From CAWACC01 sp964390695 (lineage in GTDB: Bacteria; Chlamydiota; Chlamydiia; Chlamydiales; Parachlamydiaceae): a stretch of DNA of 12,708 nucleotides. Below, piece by piece: positions 5,862-11,921 of this stretch. The stretch is taken from NCBI GenBank assembly GCA_964390695.1, contig CAYMKI010000093.1:1-12708 (forward strand), given 5' to 3'. The notes under the pieces were generated by a model. The model did no database searches, was not told the DNA's origin, and saw nothing but the letters and a program-made list of their open reading frames with translations. Within the stretch, counting starts at the first letter, position 1; the number at the start of each line of letters is the position of its first letter. Position numbers and translations under genes: made by a program.

Positions 5862-7628
5862 ATGCCTAAATCGCTATTGCCATTCATCTGGCATTTTATA
5901 AAAAAGCACTGGTTCTTATTTGCTATTACGCAATTCTTTTCATTTGCTTGGTCTATCGACCACACCTTTTGGCCTTACATCATCATGCTGCTGATCGATA
6001 CCATTACGACTTATGCCGGCGATCGCTCTGATATGTGGCACTTGTTGGCTACGCCTATCACTATGGGTATTTCCCTTTGGTTAGGAGTAGAGATATCCTT
6101 TCGCATCTCAGGCATTGCCTTAGCTAAAGTATTTCCACAATTTGAAGCCGATGTGCGTTTAGCTATGTTCGAATATGTCGAAAAACATTCGTATAACTAC
6201 TTCAGCAACAACTTTGCCGGCACCCTTTCCAATAAAATCTCTGACATGGTGCAGAGTATGGAAAATATCCTCCGTTTAGTCATTCAGCTTTTCCTACCTG
6301 TATTGTTAGCCTTGATCATCGCTGTATTCTTTTTTGCCTCTGTGAATATTAACTTTGCCCTCATTTTAATCGGGTGGCTTGTCATTCATTTGGGTATTTC
6401 CTTTGCCTATGCTTCGAAGTGTGCCAAATTGTCCGACGTACACGCGGCTTCGCGATCCAATTTAGCAGGAAAAATCGTGGACAGCTTGACTAATCATAAT
6501 AATGTCAGGTTATTTGCCCGTCATCATTTTGAATTAAAATACCTGTCCAAGTATCAAAACGATGAAAAAACTAAGCACTGGGATAGTCTTTGGTATATTG
6601 AAAAGATGAAACTGGCCATGGGTATCGTCTCCTTTTTCGGTGCAGGCCTGGCAATGAACGGCTACATGCTCTACAGCTGGCAGCAAGGCACCATCACAGC
6701 TGGTGAAGTGGTGTTCATCTTCAACACCTCCTGGAATATCGTCATGATGGCCTGGCTGGCAGCACTGGAACTGCCTTCTCTATATAAAGAAATCGGTGTT
6801 TGCAAACAGGCATTAAGCATCATACAAGATCCCATCGAAATCACCGATGCTCCGCAGGCTAAACCTCTAAAAGTCACGCGCGGGGAAATAACCTTTGATA
6901 ACGTCTCCTTTCACTATCGTCCTGAGGCGAGCATCTTCGAAGACAAATCCATCACTATCCATGCCGGCGAAAAAGTCGGATTAGTGGGCTTTTCCGGTTC
7001 GGGAAAGACCACCTTCGTGAACTTAATCCTCCGTTATTACGATGTCGAAGGCGGGCGCATCTTGATCGATGGACAAGACATTGCGGAAGTCACCCAAGAC
7101 TCCTTAAGAGAACAAATAGCCCTCATTCCTCAAGACGCCTCTCTCTTTCACCGCTCCCTGATCGAAAATATCCAGTATGGACGCCTGAATGCCACTGATG
7201 AAGAGATCGTGCAAGCTGCGAAAAAAGCCCATGCCCACGAATTCATAGAGAAAATGGCTGAAGGCTATCATACACCTGTAGGTGAACGCGGAGTCAAGCT
7301 ATCCGGCGGGCAACGGCAGCGCATCGCAATTACTAGGGCTATCCTCAAGGATGCCAAAATCCTCATTCTAGACGAAGCCACCTCGGCTTTGGATTCAGTC
7401 ACGGAACGCCTGATTCAAGACAGCTTACAAGACCTCATGCATGGAAGAACTTGTATCGTCATAGCTCATCGCCTTTCCACCTTGTCCGATATGGACAGGA
7501 TTCTGGTCTTCAAGGAAGGCCACATCATCGAAGAAGGCTCGCATGATGAGCTCATTGCCATGGGCGGACACTATGCGACGATGTGGGAAATGCAAGCCGG
7601 CGGATTCCTGCCGGATACTACTGAGTAG
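5862..7628 (+). CDS. ABC exporter half-transporter (fused permease and ATPase)
   Basis: This is a type IV (MsbA/HlyB-like) exporter subunit of 588 residues, acting as a dimer in the inner membrane and driven by ATP. The N-terminal ~310 residues hold about six hydrophobic segments (roughly 16-48, 62-88, 138-160, 164-184, 252-272, 280-302). The C-terminal ATPase is complete: Walker A GFSGSGKT (376-383), Q-loop Q424, signature LSGGQ (480-484), Walker B LILDE with catalytic E505, D-loop SALD, and switch H536 in IAHRLS. It ends shortly after the HDELIAMGGHYATMWEMQ segment typical of these exporters. A candidate promoter lies just upstream and there is no obvious SD. The sequence does not reveal the substrate: lipid, peptide or drug export are all possible. 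It stands alone, without a partner half-transporter or accessory fusion protein, so a homodimer is likely. Confidence 0.93.
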   Translation: MPKSLLPFIWHFIKKHWFLFAITQFFSFAWSIDHTFWPYIIMLLIDTITTYAGDRSDMWHLLATPITMGISLWLGVEISFRISGIALAKVFPQFEADVRLAMFEYVEKHSYNYFSNNFAGTLSNKISDMVQSMENILRLVIQLFLPVLLALIIAVFFFASVNINFALILIGWLVIHLGISFAYASKCAKLSDVHAASRSNLAGKIVDSLTNHNNVRLFARHHFELKYLSKYQNDEKTKHWDSLWYIEKMKLAMGIVSFFGAGLAMNGYMLYSWQQGTITAGEVVFIFNTSWNIVMMAWLAALELPSLYKEIGVCKQALSIIQDPIEITDAPQAKPLKVTRGEITFDNVSFHYRPEASIFEDKSITIHAGEKVGLVGFSGSGKTTFVNLILRYYDVEGGRILIDGQDIAEVTQDSLREQIALIPQDASLFHRSLIENIQYGRLNATDEEIVQAAKKAHAHEFIEKMAEGYHTPVGERGVKLSGGQRQRIAITRAILKDAKILILDEATSALDSVTERLIQDSLQDLMHGRTCIVIAHRLSTLSDMDRILVFKEGHIIEEGSHDELIAMGGHYATMWEMQAGGFLPDTTE

Positions 7629-7754
7629 CACTTATCCACAAACGACTTCTTTATTAATTATTTAATTCTTAATTTAGAAACCCATCCCCTCGAGCATATC
7701 ATCGAAACGATAGAACCTGAATATGAAATCGATAACACCACGCTCGTCAATTTA

Positions 7755-9053
7755 ATGCAGCAGGTGTTAAAAATTGCCGAAAGCGAAGACGACGACACTT
7801 TTTTTGCATATCACGGCATGTCGCAAAATTATCGTCTTTATCAAGATATCGTCCAAGCCGTCTTTGAAGAAGTTTTAGAGATCCCCTTACCGCGTGATTT
7901 TTACTTTTTGAGGATACCTGGAGAGGAAATTTGGAAATGGGAAAACGGAAAAACATCTTTTCTAGATCATTACAATAACCGACCCATTCCCAAAGAATGG
8001 AAAGACCTTGTTATCGCTAACTTTCTAGCTATTATTAACAAAGGCCTTAATACAACCCTTGAACTTTCGCAATTTTCCGAGCCGGACTATGAGATTCTAT
8101 GGGGTTTCTTTGATGATCATTTAGAATTTCTATTTTGGCAAGATTGGATCAACAAAACCGAAAAATATGCCATACCGCAAGATTACACCTGGGAAACACC
8201 TGTCGCTAACAAAAATCTACCTATTGTGATACAGGTAATTTCCAGACATCTAGAGCAACAAAAAATGGATATTTCCCCGCAAAACATAGAACAGTGGTTT
8301 GGCGTAAATTTTAAAGATTATTTCGACACCTGGAAAGTGTTCATGCTTCGCGAAATCCCGTCTGTTGACAAAGAGCTGGTGTATAAAATCTACAATCTAG
8401 ATACAAAATTCGACGACACCTCGTATCCACAAAATTCACAACTTATTTCCTTGAACCTCTCTGCTTTTGGTAACTTTGAGGATATCGGTTCCTTTTCTGC
8501 CGGCATATTCTTTGAAAACAAATCTATTTTGAATGGCGACGATCCTTTGGAAAGAATTTTACAGGATTTTTTTGCACACATCGGCTTAGACTCCTCTTTA
8601 GCTAGCTTGCTGTGGAATGAAGGCCAACAGATTTTGGCAGAATATGGAAATAACCGTGGATGTCTTTTACAGCTATTTGACAACTCTAGCCATGCAGGGC
8701 TGACGCCTTTTGCTTTGGCAAACCACGATCTTTATGTCTCGTTTAGACACGGAATTCCTTTGTTCGACATAACACCAGCGGATTACATCCAAGGCCATCT
8801 GGTACTAACGGATGGATATAAAGACATGGAAATGCGCCTGGTGGCTAATAATAAAACAAATCTGAATCCTTTTTCCAACCTACGCATGATTCGCCATGAT
8901 GGATTGACTGTATTGGATCCCGAACTCATACCGTCAAAGATGAAAGCCCTGCTTAAGCAACATGCGCACAAAGATCAAGCGAAGATTCAAACCTATTTAG
9001 AGACCCTAGAACAGGTTTGGGAGGTTTCTCTTCAAAAGACATTGAAATCTTGA
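7755..9053 (+). CDS. Uncharacterised 432-residue protein, start uncertain
   Basis: This is a long acidic/aromatic-rich soluble protein with no membrane segment or signal peptide, and I cannot assign it to a family with confidence. Visible features are a FAYHGMSQNYRLYQD segment near residue 20, a Trp/Phe-rich middle (FFDDHLEFLFWQDW), a beta-rich centre (LISLNLSAFGNFEDIGSFSAGIFF in overlapping parts), and a C-terminal part with LRMIRHDGLTVLDPEL. The ATG at 7755 has no SD. The same frame stays open upstream to the ABC stop at 7626-7628, and codons from about 7674 on read like protein (LETHPLEHIIETIEPEYE). That stretch has no ATG, GTG or TTG, so the real start may be non-standard or may have been lost. 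The gene follows the ABC exporter by 126 bp and could be read from the same transcript. It might be a host-directed protein of an intracellular bacterium, but that is a guess. Confidence 0.7.
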   Translation: MQQVLKIAESEDDDTFFAYHGMSQNYRLYQDIVQAVFEEVLEIPLPRDFYFLRIPGEEIWKWENGKTSFLDHYNNRPIPKEWKDLVIANFLAIINKGLNTTLELSQFSEPDYEILWGFFDDHLEFLFWQDWINKTEKYAIPQDYTWETPVANKNLPIVIQVISRHLEQQKMDISPQNIEQWFGVNFKDYFDTWKVFMLREIPSVDKELVYKIYNLDTKFDDTSYPQNSQLISLNLSAFGNFEDIGSFSAGIFFENKSILNGDDPLERILQDFFAHIGLDSSLASLLWNEGQQILAEYGNNRGCLLQLFDNSSHAGLTPFALANHDLYVSFRHGIPLFDITPADYIQGHLVLTDGYKDMEMRLVANNKTNLNPFSNLRMIRHDGLTVLDPELIPSKMKALLKQHAHKDQAKIQTYLETLEQVWEVSLQKTLKS

Positions 9054-9062
9054 TTTTTTAGC

Positions 9063-9092
9063 TTGAGATTTAATTCTCTTTTGAGGTATGCT
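9063..9092 (+). promoter_or_regulatory. Promoter of tRNA-Leu
   Basis: TTGAGA (9063-9068) and TATGCT (9087-9092) are spaced by 18 bases and end 14 bases before the mature tRNA 5' end. The position and spacing suit a tRNA promoter. Confidence 0.6.
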
Positions 9093-9106
9093 AGGCATAC
9101 AAAATC

Positions 9107-9189
9107 GCCGATGTGGCGGAATGGTAGACGCGGTAGACTCAAAATCTACTCTCGGCAACGAGGTGCTGGTTCGAGTCCGGTCATCGGCA
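9107..9189 (+). tRNA. tRNA-Leu (anticodon CAA)
   Basis: This is a class II tRNA of 83 nt reading the UUG codon. The acceptor stem GCCGATG (9107-9113) pairs perfectly with CATCGGC (9182-9188), followed by discriminator A 9189; CCA is not encoded. The anticodon stem GTAGA/TCTAC encloses the loop CTCAAAA, placing CAA at 34-36. The long variable arm has the stem CTCG/CGAG with a GCAA loop, diagnostic of Leu. The T loop is TTCGAGT with stem GCTGG/CCGGT. The D arm GGCGGAATGGTAGACGC is typical of bacterial tRNA-Leu. The gene has its own promoter and terminator. Confidence 0.97.
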
Positions 9190-9191
9190 AT

Positions 9192-9217
9192 AGAGGGGGC
9201 AACCCCTCTTTTTTTTT
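9192..9217 (+). terminator. Rho-independent terminator after tRNA-Leu
   Basis: A perfect 7-bp stem, AGAGGGG (9192-9198) with CCCCTCT (9203-9209), has a GCAA tetraloop and runs straight into eight further Ts (9210-9217). It begins three bases after the tRNA and ends five bases before the next start codon. Confidence 0.93.
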
Positions 9218-9221
9218 ATAT

Positions 9222-9569
9222 ATGCTTGTTTATATTCATCCCAAATGTTCCACGTGTCAAAAAGCCATGGCTTTTCTGAAAGCCCAAGCTGTTGCAGTGA
9301 CTATTAAAGATATTACCGTGACCCCCCCATCGCTTTCGGAACTCAAGGCGATGCTAGAATTCCAGAATGGCAACATCAAAAAACTATTGAACACTTCAGG
9401 GCAACTCTACAGAGAGATGCAGCTGGCATCTAAGCTTCCAAACCTTTCCCACGATGACATTCTACTCCTGCTCAGTCAACATGGCATGCTAGTCAAGCGA
9501 CCTTTTCTGCTCGCTCAAAATGTCGGCCTCATAGGCTTTTCCGAAGCCCAATGGTCAGCTGCCATCTAA
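9222..9569 (+). CDS. ArsC/Spx/MgsR-family thioredoxin-fold protein
   Basis: This is a 115-residue protein of the arsenate-reductase-like family, which includes true glutaredoxin-dependent ArsC enzymes, Spx/MgsR transcription regulators and uncharacterised YffB-like proteins. It opens with a beta strand, MLVYIHPKC, and a redox CXXC motif C9-S-T-C12. It then has the expected IKDITVTPPS switch, the NIKKLLNTSGQLYRE segment, the LLSQHGMLVKRPFLL motif and a short C-terminal helix. The CXXC and the KRPFLL segment resemble the Spx/MgsR-like branch more than classical arsenate reductases; function (redox sensing versus reduction) is not settled by sequence. The start was placed at 9222 because the protein fold begins there; the upstream open frame runs through the tRNA and terminator and is not coding. 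The ATG has no SD and sits five bases after the terminator T-run. Confidence 0.88.
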   Translation: MLVYIHPKCSTCQKAMAFLKAQAVAVTIKDITVTPPSLSELKAMLEFQNGNIKKLLNTSGQLYREMQLASKLPNLSHDDILLLLSQHGMLVKRPFLLAQNVGLIGFSEAQWSAAI

Positions 9570-9585
9570 ACATCTCGCTTTATAT

Positions 9586-9636
9586 ACAGTGGCAAATTCC
9601 CGAGTCCCTGTCGCTATTGTCCCTATCAATTCTTGC
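9586..9636 (+). repeat. Upstream flank repeat, copy 1 (matches 10357-10407)
   Basis: This 51-base segment recurs at 10357-10407 with three differences. It contains the units GTCCCT, GTCGCT and GTCCCT (9604-9624), which are reverse complements of the 9-base array found downstream of the four-helix gene. It sits just before the promoter of that gene. Confidence 0.9.
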
Positions 9637-9645
9637 AAAGTTTGC

Positions 9646-9674
9646 TTGACTTTGATTTCTTTTCGCATCAGAAT
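9646..9674 (+). promoter_or_regulatory. Possible promoter of the four-helix-bundle gene
   Basis: TTGACT (9646-9651) and CAGAAT (9669-9674) are separated by 17 bases and lie 26 bases before the ATG at 9700. This segment is missing from the deleted second copy of the locus. Confidence 0.4.
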
Positions 9675-9699
9675 CACCTTTTTTATAAGAGATTTTCCA

Positions 9700-10251
9700 A
9701 TGAATAATTTTATCCCCCAGCATGGTGGTTATCAAAAGCTGATCACTTACCGACGCGCAGAAATTATTTATGATGCAACGATATACTTTACTCGGCGTTT
9801 TCTATCCAAAGGAGACCGTACTGTCGACCAAATGGTTCAGGCTGCACGTTCTGGAAAACAAAATATTGCCGAGGCAAGCATGGCTTCAGGCACGTCGAAG
9901 GAAACAGAAATAAAATTAACAAATGTCGCTCGAGCAAGCCAAGAAGAACTTTTAATTGATTACCGTGATTATATGCGGATTCATCGCATTCTCGAATGGG
10001 ATAGGTCTCATCCATACGCAGCTCGGATGTCAGACCTAATTAGAAATAAACCAGCCAATTACCAAACCTTTAAAAACGGAATAGAAAATCAAAGCCCTGA
10101 AATATGTGTGAATGTAATTGTCGGTCTTATCAAGGTAACACAATACTTGCTCACACGGCAGATAAAATCCCTCGAACAAGATTTTATCCAGAAAGGGGGC
10201 CTTCGCGAAAGAATGACACGTGCACGTTTAGAAACACGCCATAGACAATAA
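9700..10251 (+). CDS. Four-helix-bundle suffix-domain protein (S23/IVP-related)
   Basis: This 183-residue, all-helical, strongly basic protein belongs to the family annotated as 'four helix bundle suffix domain'. That family is related to proteins encoded by intervening sequences in 23S rRNA (S23/IVP) and more distantly to the Avd accessory protein of diversity-generating retroelements. Family landmarks are clear: FIPQHGGYQKLITYRRAEIIYD at the N-terminus (in overlapping parts), the very conserved TVDQMVQAARSGKQNIAEAS, then TSKETEIKLTNVARASQEEL. A C-terminal suffix of about 60 residues ends in an Arg-rich tail (RERMTRARLETRHRQ). The start was set at 9700, where family similarity begins; the 37 codons upstream translate the flank repeat and promoter. 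Biochemical function of the family is unknown; nucleic-acid binding is plausible from its basic charge. The gene is flanked by inverted 9-base arrays and followed by a deleted duplicate of itself. Confidence 0.88.
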   Translation: MNNFIPQHGGYQKLITYRRAEIIYDATIYFTRRFLSKGDRTVDQMVQAARSGKQNIAEASMASGTSKETEIKLTNVARASQEELLIDYRDYMRIHRILEWDRSHPYAARMSDLIRNKPANYQTFKNGIENQSPEICVNVIVGLIKVTQYLLTRQIKSLEQDFIQKGGLRERMTRARLETRHRQ

Positions 10252-10313
10252 TTCAAGAAAAGTTCTAGACTTGCTGAGGTTAGCCCTTAAGCTCCGCATT
10301 GTTTAAACACATT

Positions 10314-10398
10314 GGTAGGGACGGTAGAGACTGAAGCGACCGTAGGGACCATGGAGACAGTGACAAATCTCCGAGTCCCTGTCGCTATTGTCCCTATC
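10314..10398. repeat. Array of 9-base units followed by its own inverted copy (foldback)
   Basis: Five contiguous 9-base units run from 10314 to 10358: GGTAGGGAC, GGTAGAGAC, TGAAGCGAC, CGTAGGGAC and CATGGAGAC. After a short loop the complementary units GTCCCT (10375-10380), GTCGCT (10381-10386) and GTCCCT (10390-10395) follow. Possible stems are GGAGA 10353-10357 with TCTCC 10368-10372; AGGGAC 10344-10349 with GTCCCT 10375-10380; AGCGAC 10335-10340 with GTCGCT 10381-10386; and AGGGAC 10317-10322 with GTCCCT 10390-10395. Together they make a segmented hairpin. The same inverted units occur upstream of the four-helix gene at 9604-9624. Confidence 0.88.
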
Positions 10399-10407
10399 AA
10401 TTCTTGC
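10357..10407 (+). repeat. Upstream flank repeat, copy 2
   Basis: Second copy of 9586-9636 (offset 771, three differences). It is fused at 10408-10409 directly to the 3' end of a second four-helix gene copy. Confidence 0.9.
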
Positions 10408-10410
10408 TAA

Positions 10411-10494
10411 TCCCTCGAACAAGATTTTATCCAGAAAGGGGGCCTTCGCGAAAGAATGACATGTGCATGTTTAGAAACACGCAACAGGGAATGA
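10411..10494 (+). pseudogene. 3' remnant of a duplicated four-helix-bundle gene
   Basis: This stretch repeats the last part of the intact gene at an offset of 243 bases. Positions 10409-10482 match 10166-10239 with only two C-to-T differences, and weaker similarity continues to the stop. It encodes the last 27 residues (SLEQDFIQKGG to LETRNRE, then TGA 10492-10494) in an open frame. It has no start codon and no N-terminal 156 residues, and is preceded by an in-frame TAA. Because the upstream flank (10357-10407) is joined directly to it, the simplest history is duplication of the whole locus followed by one internal deletion. It is not expected to make a functional protein. Confidence 0.9.
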
Positions 10495-10506
10495 CCAAAG
10501 CGCTAT

Positions 10507-10528
10507 ACCCAACGTTCTCAAGTTGGGT
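10507..10528 (+). terminator. Hairpin with weak terminator character
   Basis: ACCCAAC (10507-10513) pairs with GTTGGGT (10522-10528) around an 8-base loop. On the plus strand a T-run follows only after several bases (about 10536-10540), so termination of the four-helix transcript is possible but unproven. Its right arm is part of the 46-bp repeat. With the array, the remnant and this hairpin, the 334 bases between 10252 and 10585 are largely repeat-derived. Confidence 0.35.
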
Positions 10529-10614
10529 TATGATTGTTTTTACTGTGAAGTAGAGTCTATTGGGCTTGTTGGGTTATGATTGTTTTTACTGTGAAGTAGA
10601 GTCTATTGGGCTTG
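10523..10614. repeat. Exact 46-bp tandem duplication at the nucleoside hydrolase 3' end
   Basis: Units 10523-10568 and 10569-10614 are identical over 46 bases. The right-hand unit contains the last codons and the TAA (10586-10588) of the minus-strand nucleoside hydrolase gene; the left-hand unit lies beyond the stop as a non-coding copy. Confidence 0.95.
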
Positions 10615-11587
10615 TCAAGATATTAGCTACTTTAGCATAGAACATATTCACATCATTGTTTCTGAATTGCTTGTATACGAACACCTCTCTTCCGATTGGG
10701 TCTTTAATTAAAACCCCCTCTTCTCTTCCCGTTAATCCGACACGCAACCTTTCTTTGACAGGCGGATTTAAAATTTCAGGAAACAGAATTCCCGATGCAG
10801 CCACAACGTCCCACATCCGATACGTATCTATTTTCTCAGTGATCTCATAACATTCTTTCACATATTTTGAGTATTTAGTTTCAGGATTTTCCCTAAGAAT
10901 ATCTATGAAAAAATTGGGAACAGTGGCATCAGAGATATCTAGAGGATATAGATAGATCGCAAAAGACGTGTTCTTGAAAATCCAATCGACAGCGTGAGGA
11001 TCACTAAAAACATTCCATTCTGCGTCTTCATTTAAAAGAGAGTTAGGAATTTCTGGACTTTCGATAAGATTGCCTGCTGTATCAATAGCTCCTCCCATCC
11101 AATGAATCTCGCTGATCTTATCCATCAATTCCGGATGGATTTTCAGAACATCCGCAATTGTAGTTAAAGGCCCTGTTGCGATAATCTTGACTTCTACAGC
11201 CTCTTTCAAGATGTTAGCCAAAACATTATTACCTTCAACTGAGAAGACCTGATTGATAACTTCATTTTTTAAACACCCTAATTGGTTTACAGCTTCTGAA
11301 TCCATTCTCCAAATCCAGGGAAATTGAGTCCAAACTCGAGATGAACTTAAAGCGACCGTAGTAGACATGTTTAAAAAGCTAACTGTTTTTTGATATCCCG
11401 AAAGAGCGGATATAGGTTCGCAGTCTGCATTTGTTATGATAATAGACGCAAAATCAAAAAACTCATTATCCTCTTGTTTGTTTTTCTCTTGCGCTGCAGC
11501 TATCAATGCAGATGTAACGAAATCGTCAACCCCTGCGTCCGAGCTATGGACAAGCGTGAACATTGATGCTAAAATCATGCTAAGCAT
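10586..11587 (-). CDS. Inosine-uridine-type nucleoside hydrolase
   Basis: This is a predicted Ca2+-dependent N-ribohydrolase that cleaves nucleosides to base plus ribose (333 residues, normal for the family). The metal site motif DxDxxxDD appears as SSDAGVDD: D17, D21 and D22 are kept, and the first Asp is S15. Further marks are ATGPLT (137-142), HWMGGA (162-167), AEWNVFSDP (189-197) with N192, and the C-terminal metal Asp D260 in MWDVVA. The residue before that Asp is W259 rather than the His of the inosine-uridine (group I) enzymes; a Trp-Asp pair is the arrangement known from purine-specific IAG hydrolases (group II). The start at 11587 is supported by AGGAGAG five bases upstream. The N-terminal hydrophobic residues form the first core strand and lack a basic n-region, so I do not call a signal peptide. 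Nucleoside salvage would suit a host-dependent bacterium. Confidence 0.9.
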   Translation of the reverse strand: MLSMILASMFTLVHSSDAGVDDFVTSALIAAAQEKNKQEDNEFFDFASIIITNADCEPISALSGYQKTVSFLNMSTTVALSSSRVWTQFPWIWRMDSEAVNQLGCLKNEVINQVFSVEGNNVLANILKEAVEVKIIATGPLTTIADVLKIHPELMDKISEIHWMGGAIDTAGNLIESPEIPNSLLNEDAEWNVFSDPHAVDWIFKNTSFAIYLYPLDISDATVPNFFIDILRENPETKYSKYVKECYEITEKIDTYRMWDVVAASGILFPEILNPPVKERLRVGLTGREEGVLIKDPIGREVFVYKQFRNNDVNMFYAKVANILTSPIDSTSQ

Positions 11588-11592
11588 AAAAT

Positions 11593-11598
11593 CTCTCC
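11593..11598 (-). promoter_or_regulatory. Shine-Dalgarno of the nucleoside hydrolase gene
   Basis: Read on the minus strand, GGAGAG lies five bases before the ATG at 11587. This supports the first of three closely spaced Met codons as the start. Confidence 0.75.
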
Positions 11599-11665
11599 TG
11601 AATAATAAAATCTATGTATCTTGACTTCATACAATTTTGAGCTTCGAATTTCATACCCAGCCCAT

Positions 11666-11736
11666 GCATATGCTAAAAAGCACCACTTCAATATAGGCTT
11701 TGCTTATGATCTTCTCCAGATACTTTTAGCATATGC
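11666..11736. repeat. Inverted repeat in the divergent intergenic region
   Basis: GCATATGCTAAAAAG (11666-11680) is complementary to CTTTTAGCATATGC (11723-11736) except for one extra A, with a 42-base loop. Each arm also contains the 8-base palindrome GCATATGC. It lies between the divergent starts of the nucleoside hydrolase and the last gene, a suitable place for a dimeric regulator or a transcript hairpin. The remainder of 11588-11921 holds no gene I can support; the 63 codons open from 11733 look like untranslated leader. Confidence 0.7.
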
Positions 11737-11906
11737 TTGAGTTATTCAAGAAACTTCCGCCCCAAATTTATACGTTTTCGAGGACCCAATTTATTCTTAT
11801 TTTGAAATCTTTACCAGCGAAAACAACTAACTCTACCCCCTACCCCTCCTCTGAGGTCTATTGTAAAAAAAAGAACTCTTATGTTAAAAACACAGACTTA
11901 CTCAAC

Positions 11907-11911
11907 GGAGG
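11907..11911 (+). promoter_or_regulatory. Shine-Dalgarno deciding the start of the last gene
   Basis: GGAGG is 10 bases before the ATG at 11922. The upstream in-frame ATG at 11733 has no SD and lies within the inverted repeat arm. Confidence 0.65.
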
Positions 11912-11921
11912 TTTAGAGAAC

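Noticed and set aside
7626..7628. Read-through of the ABC transporter TAG to fuse it to the next protein
   Set aside because: The ABC protein has a normal C-terminus, and the first codons after the TAG (about 7629-7673) are AT-rich and not protein-like. There is no recoding signal I can see.
9063..9221. N-terminal extension of the ArsC/Spx-like gene through the tRNA
   Set aside because: The extension translates tRNA-Leu and its terminator; the protein fold and CXXC motif begin right after the ATG at 9222.
9589..9699. 37-codon N-terminal extension of the four-helix gene
   Set aside because: It encodes the flank repeat and promoter region; similarity to the family starts at the Met at 9700.
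10314..10398. The 9-base periodic array as a CRISPR array
   Set aside because: Units are 9 bases, contiguous and without spacers, and there are no cas genes nearby. It is a short tandem/inverted repeat.
11588..11650. A sigma70 promoter for the nucleoside hydrolase gene
   Set aside because: Several TTG-type hexamers occur but none has a -10 box at 16-18 bases on the minus strand, so I do not annotate one.
11733..11921. 63-codon N-terminal extension of the last gene
   Set aside because: No SD, low-complexity composition and overlap with the inverted repeat; GGAGG supports 11922. Not excluded outright.
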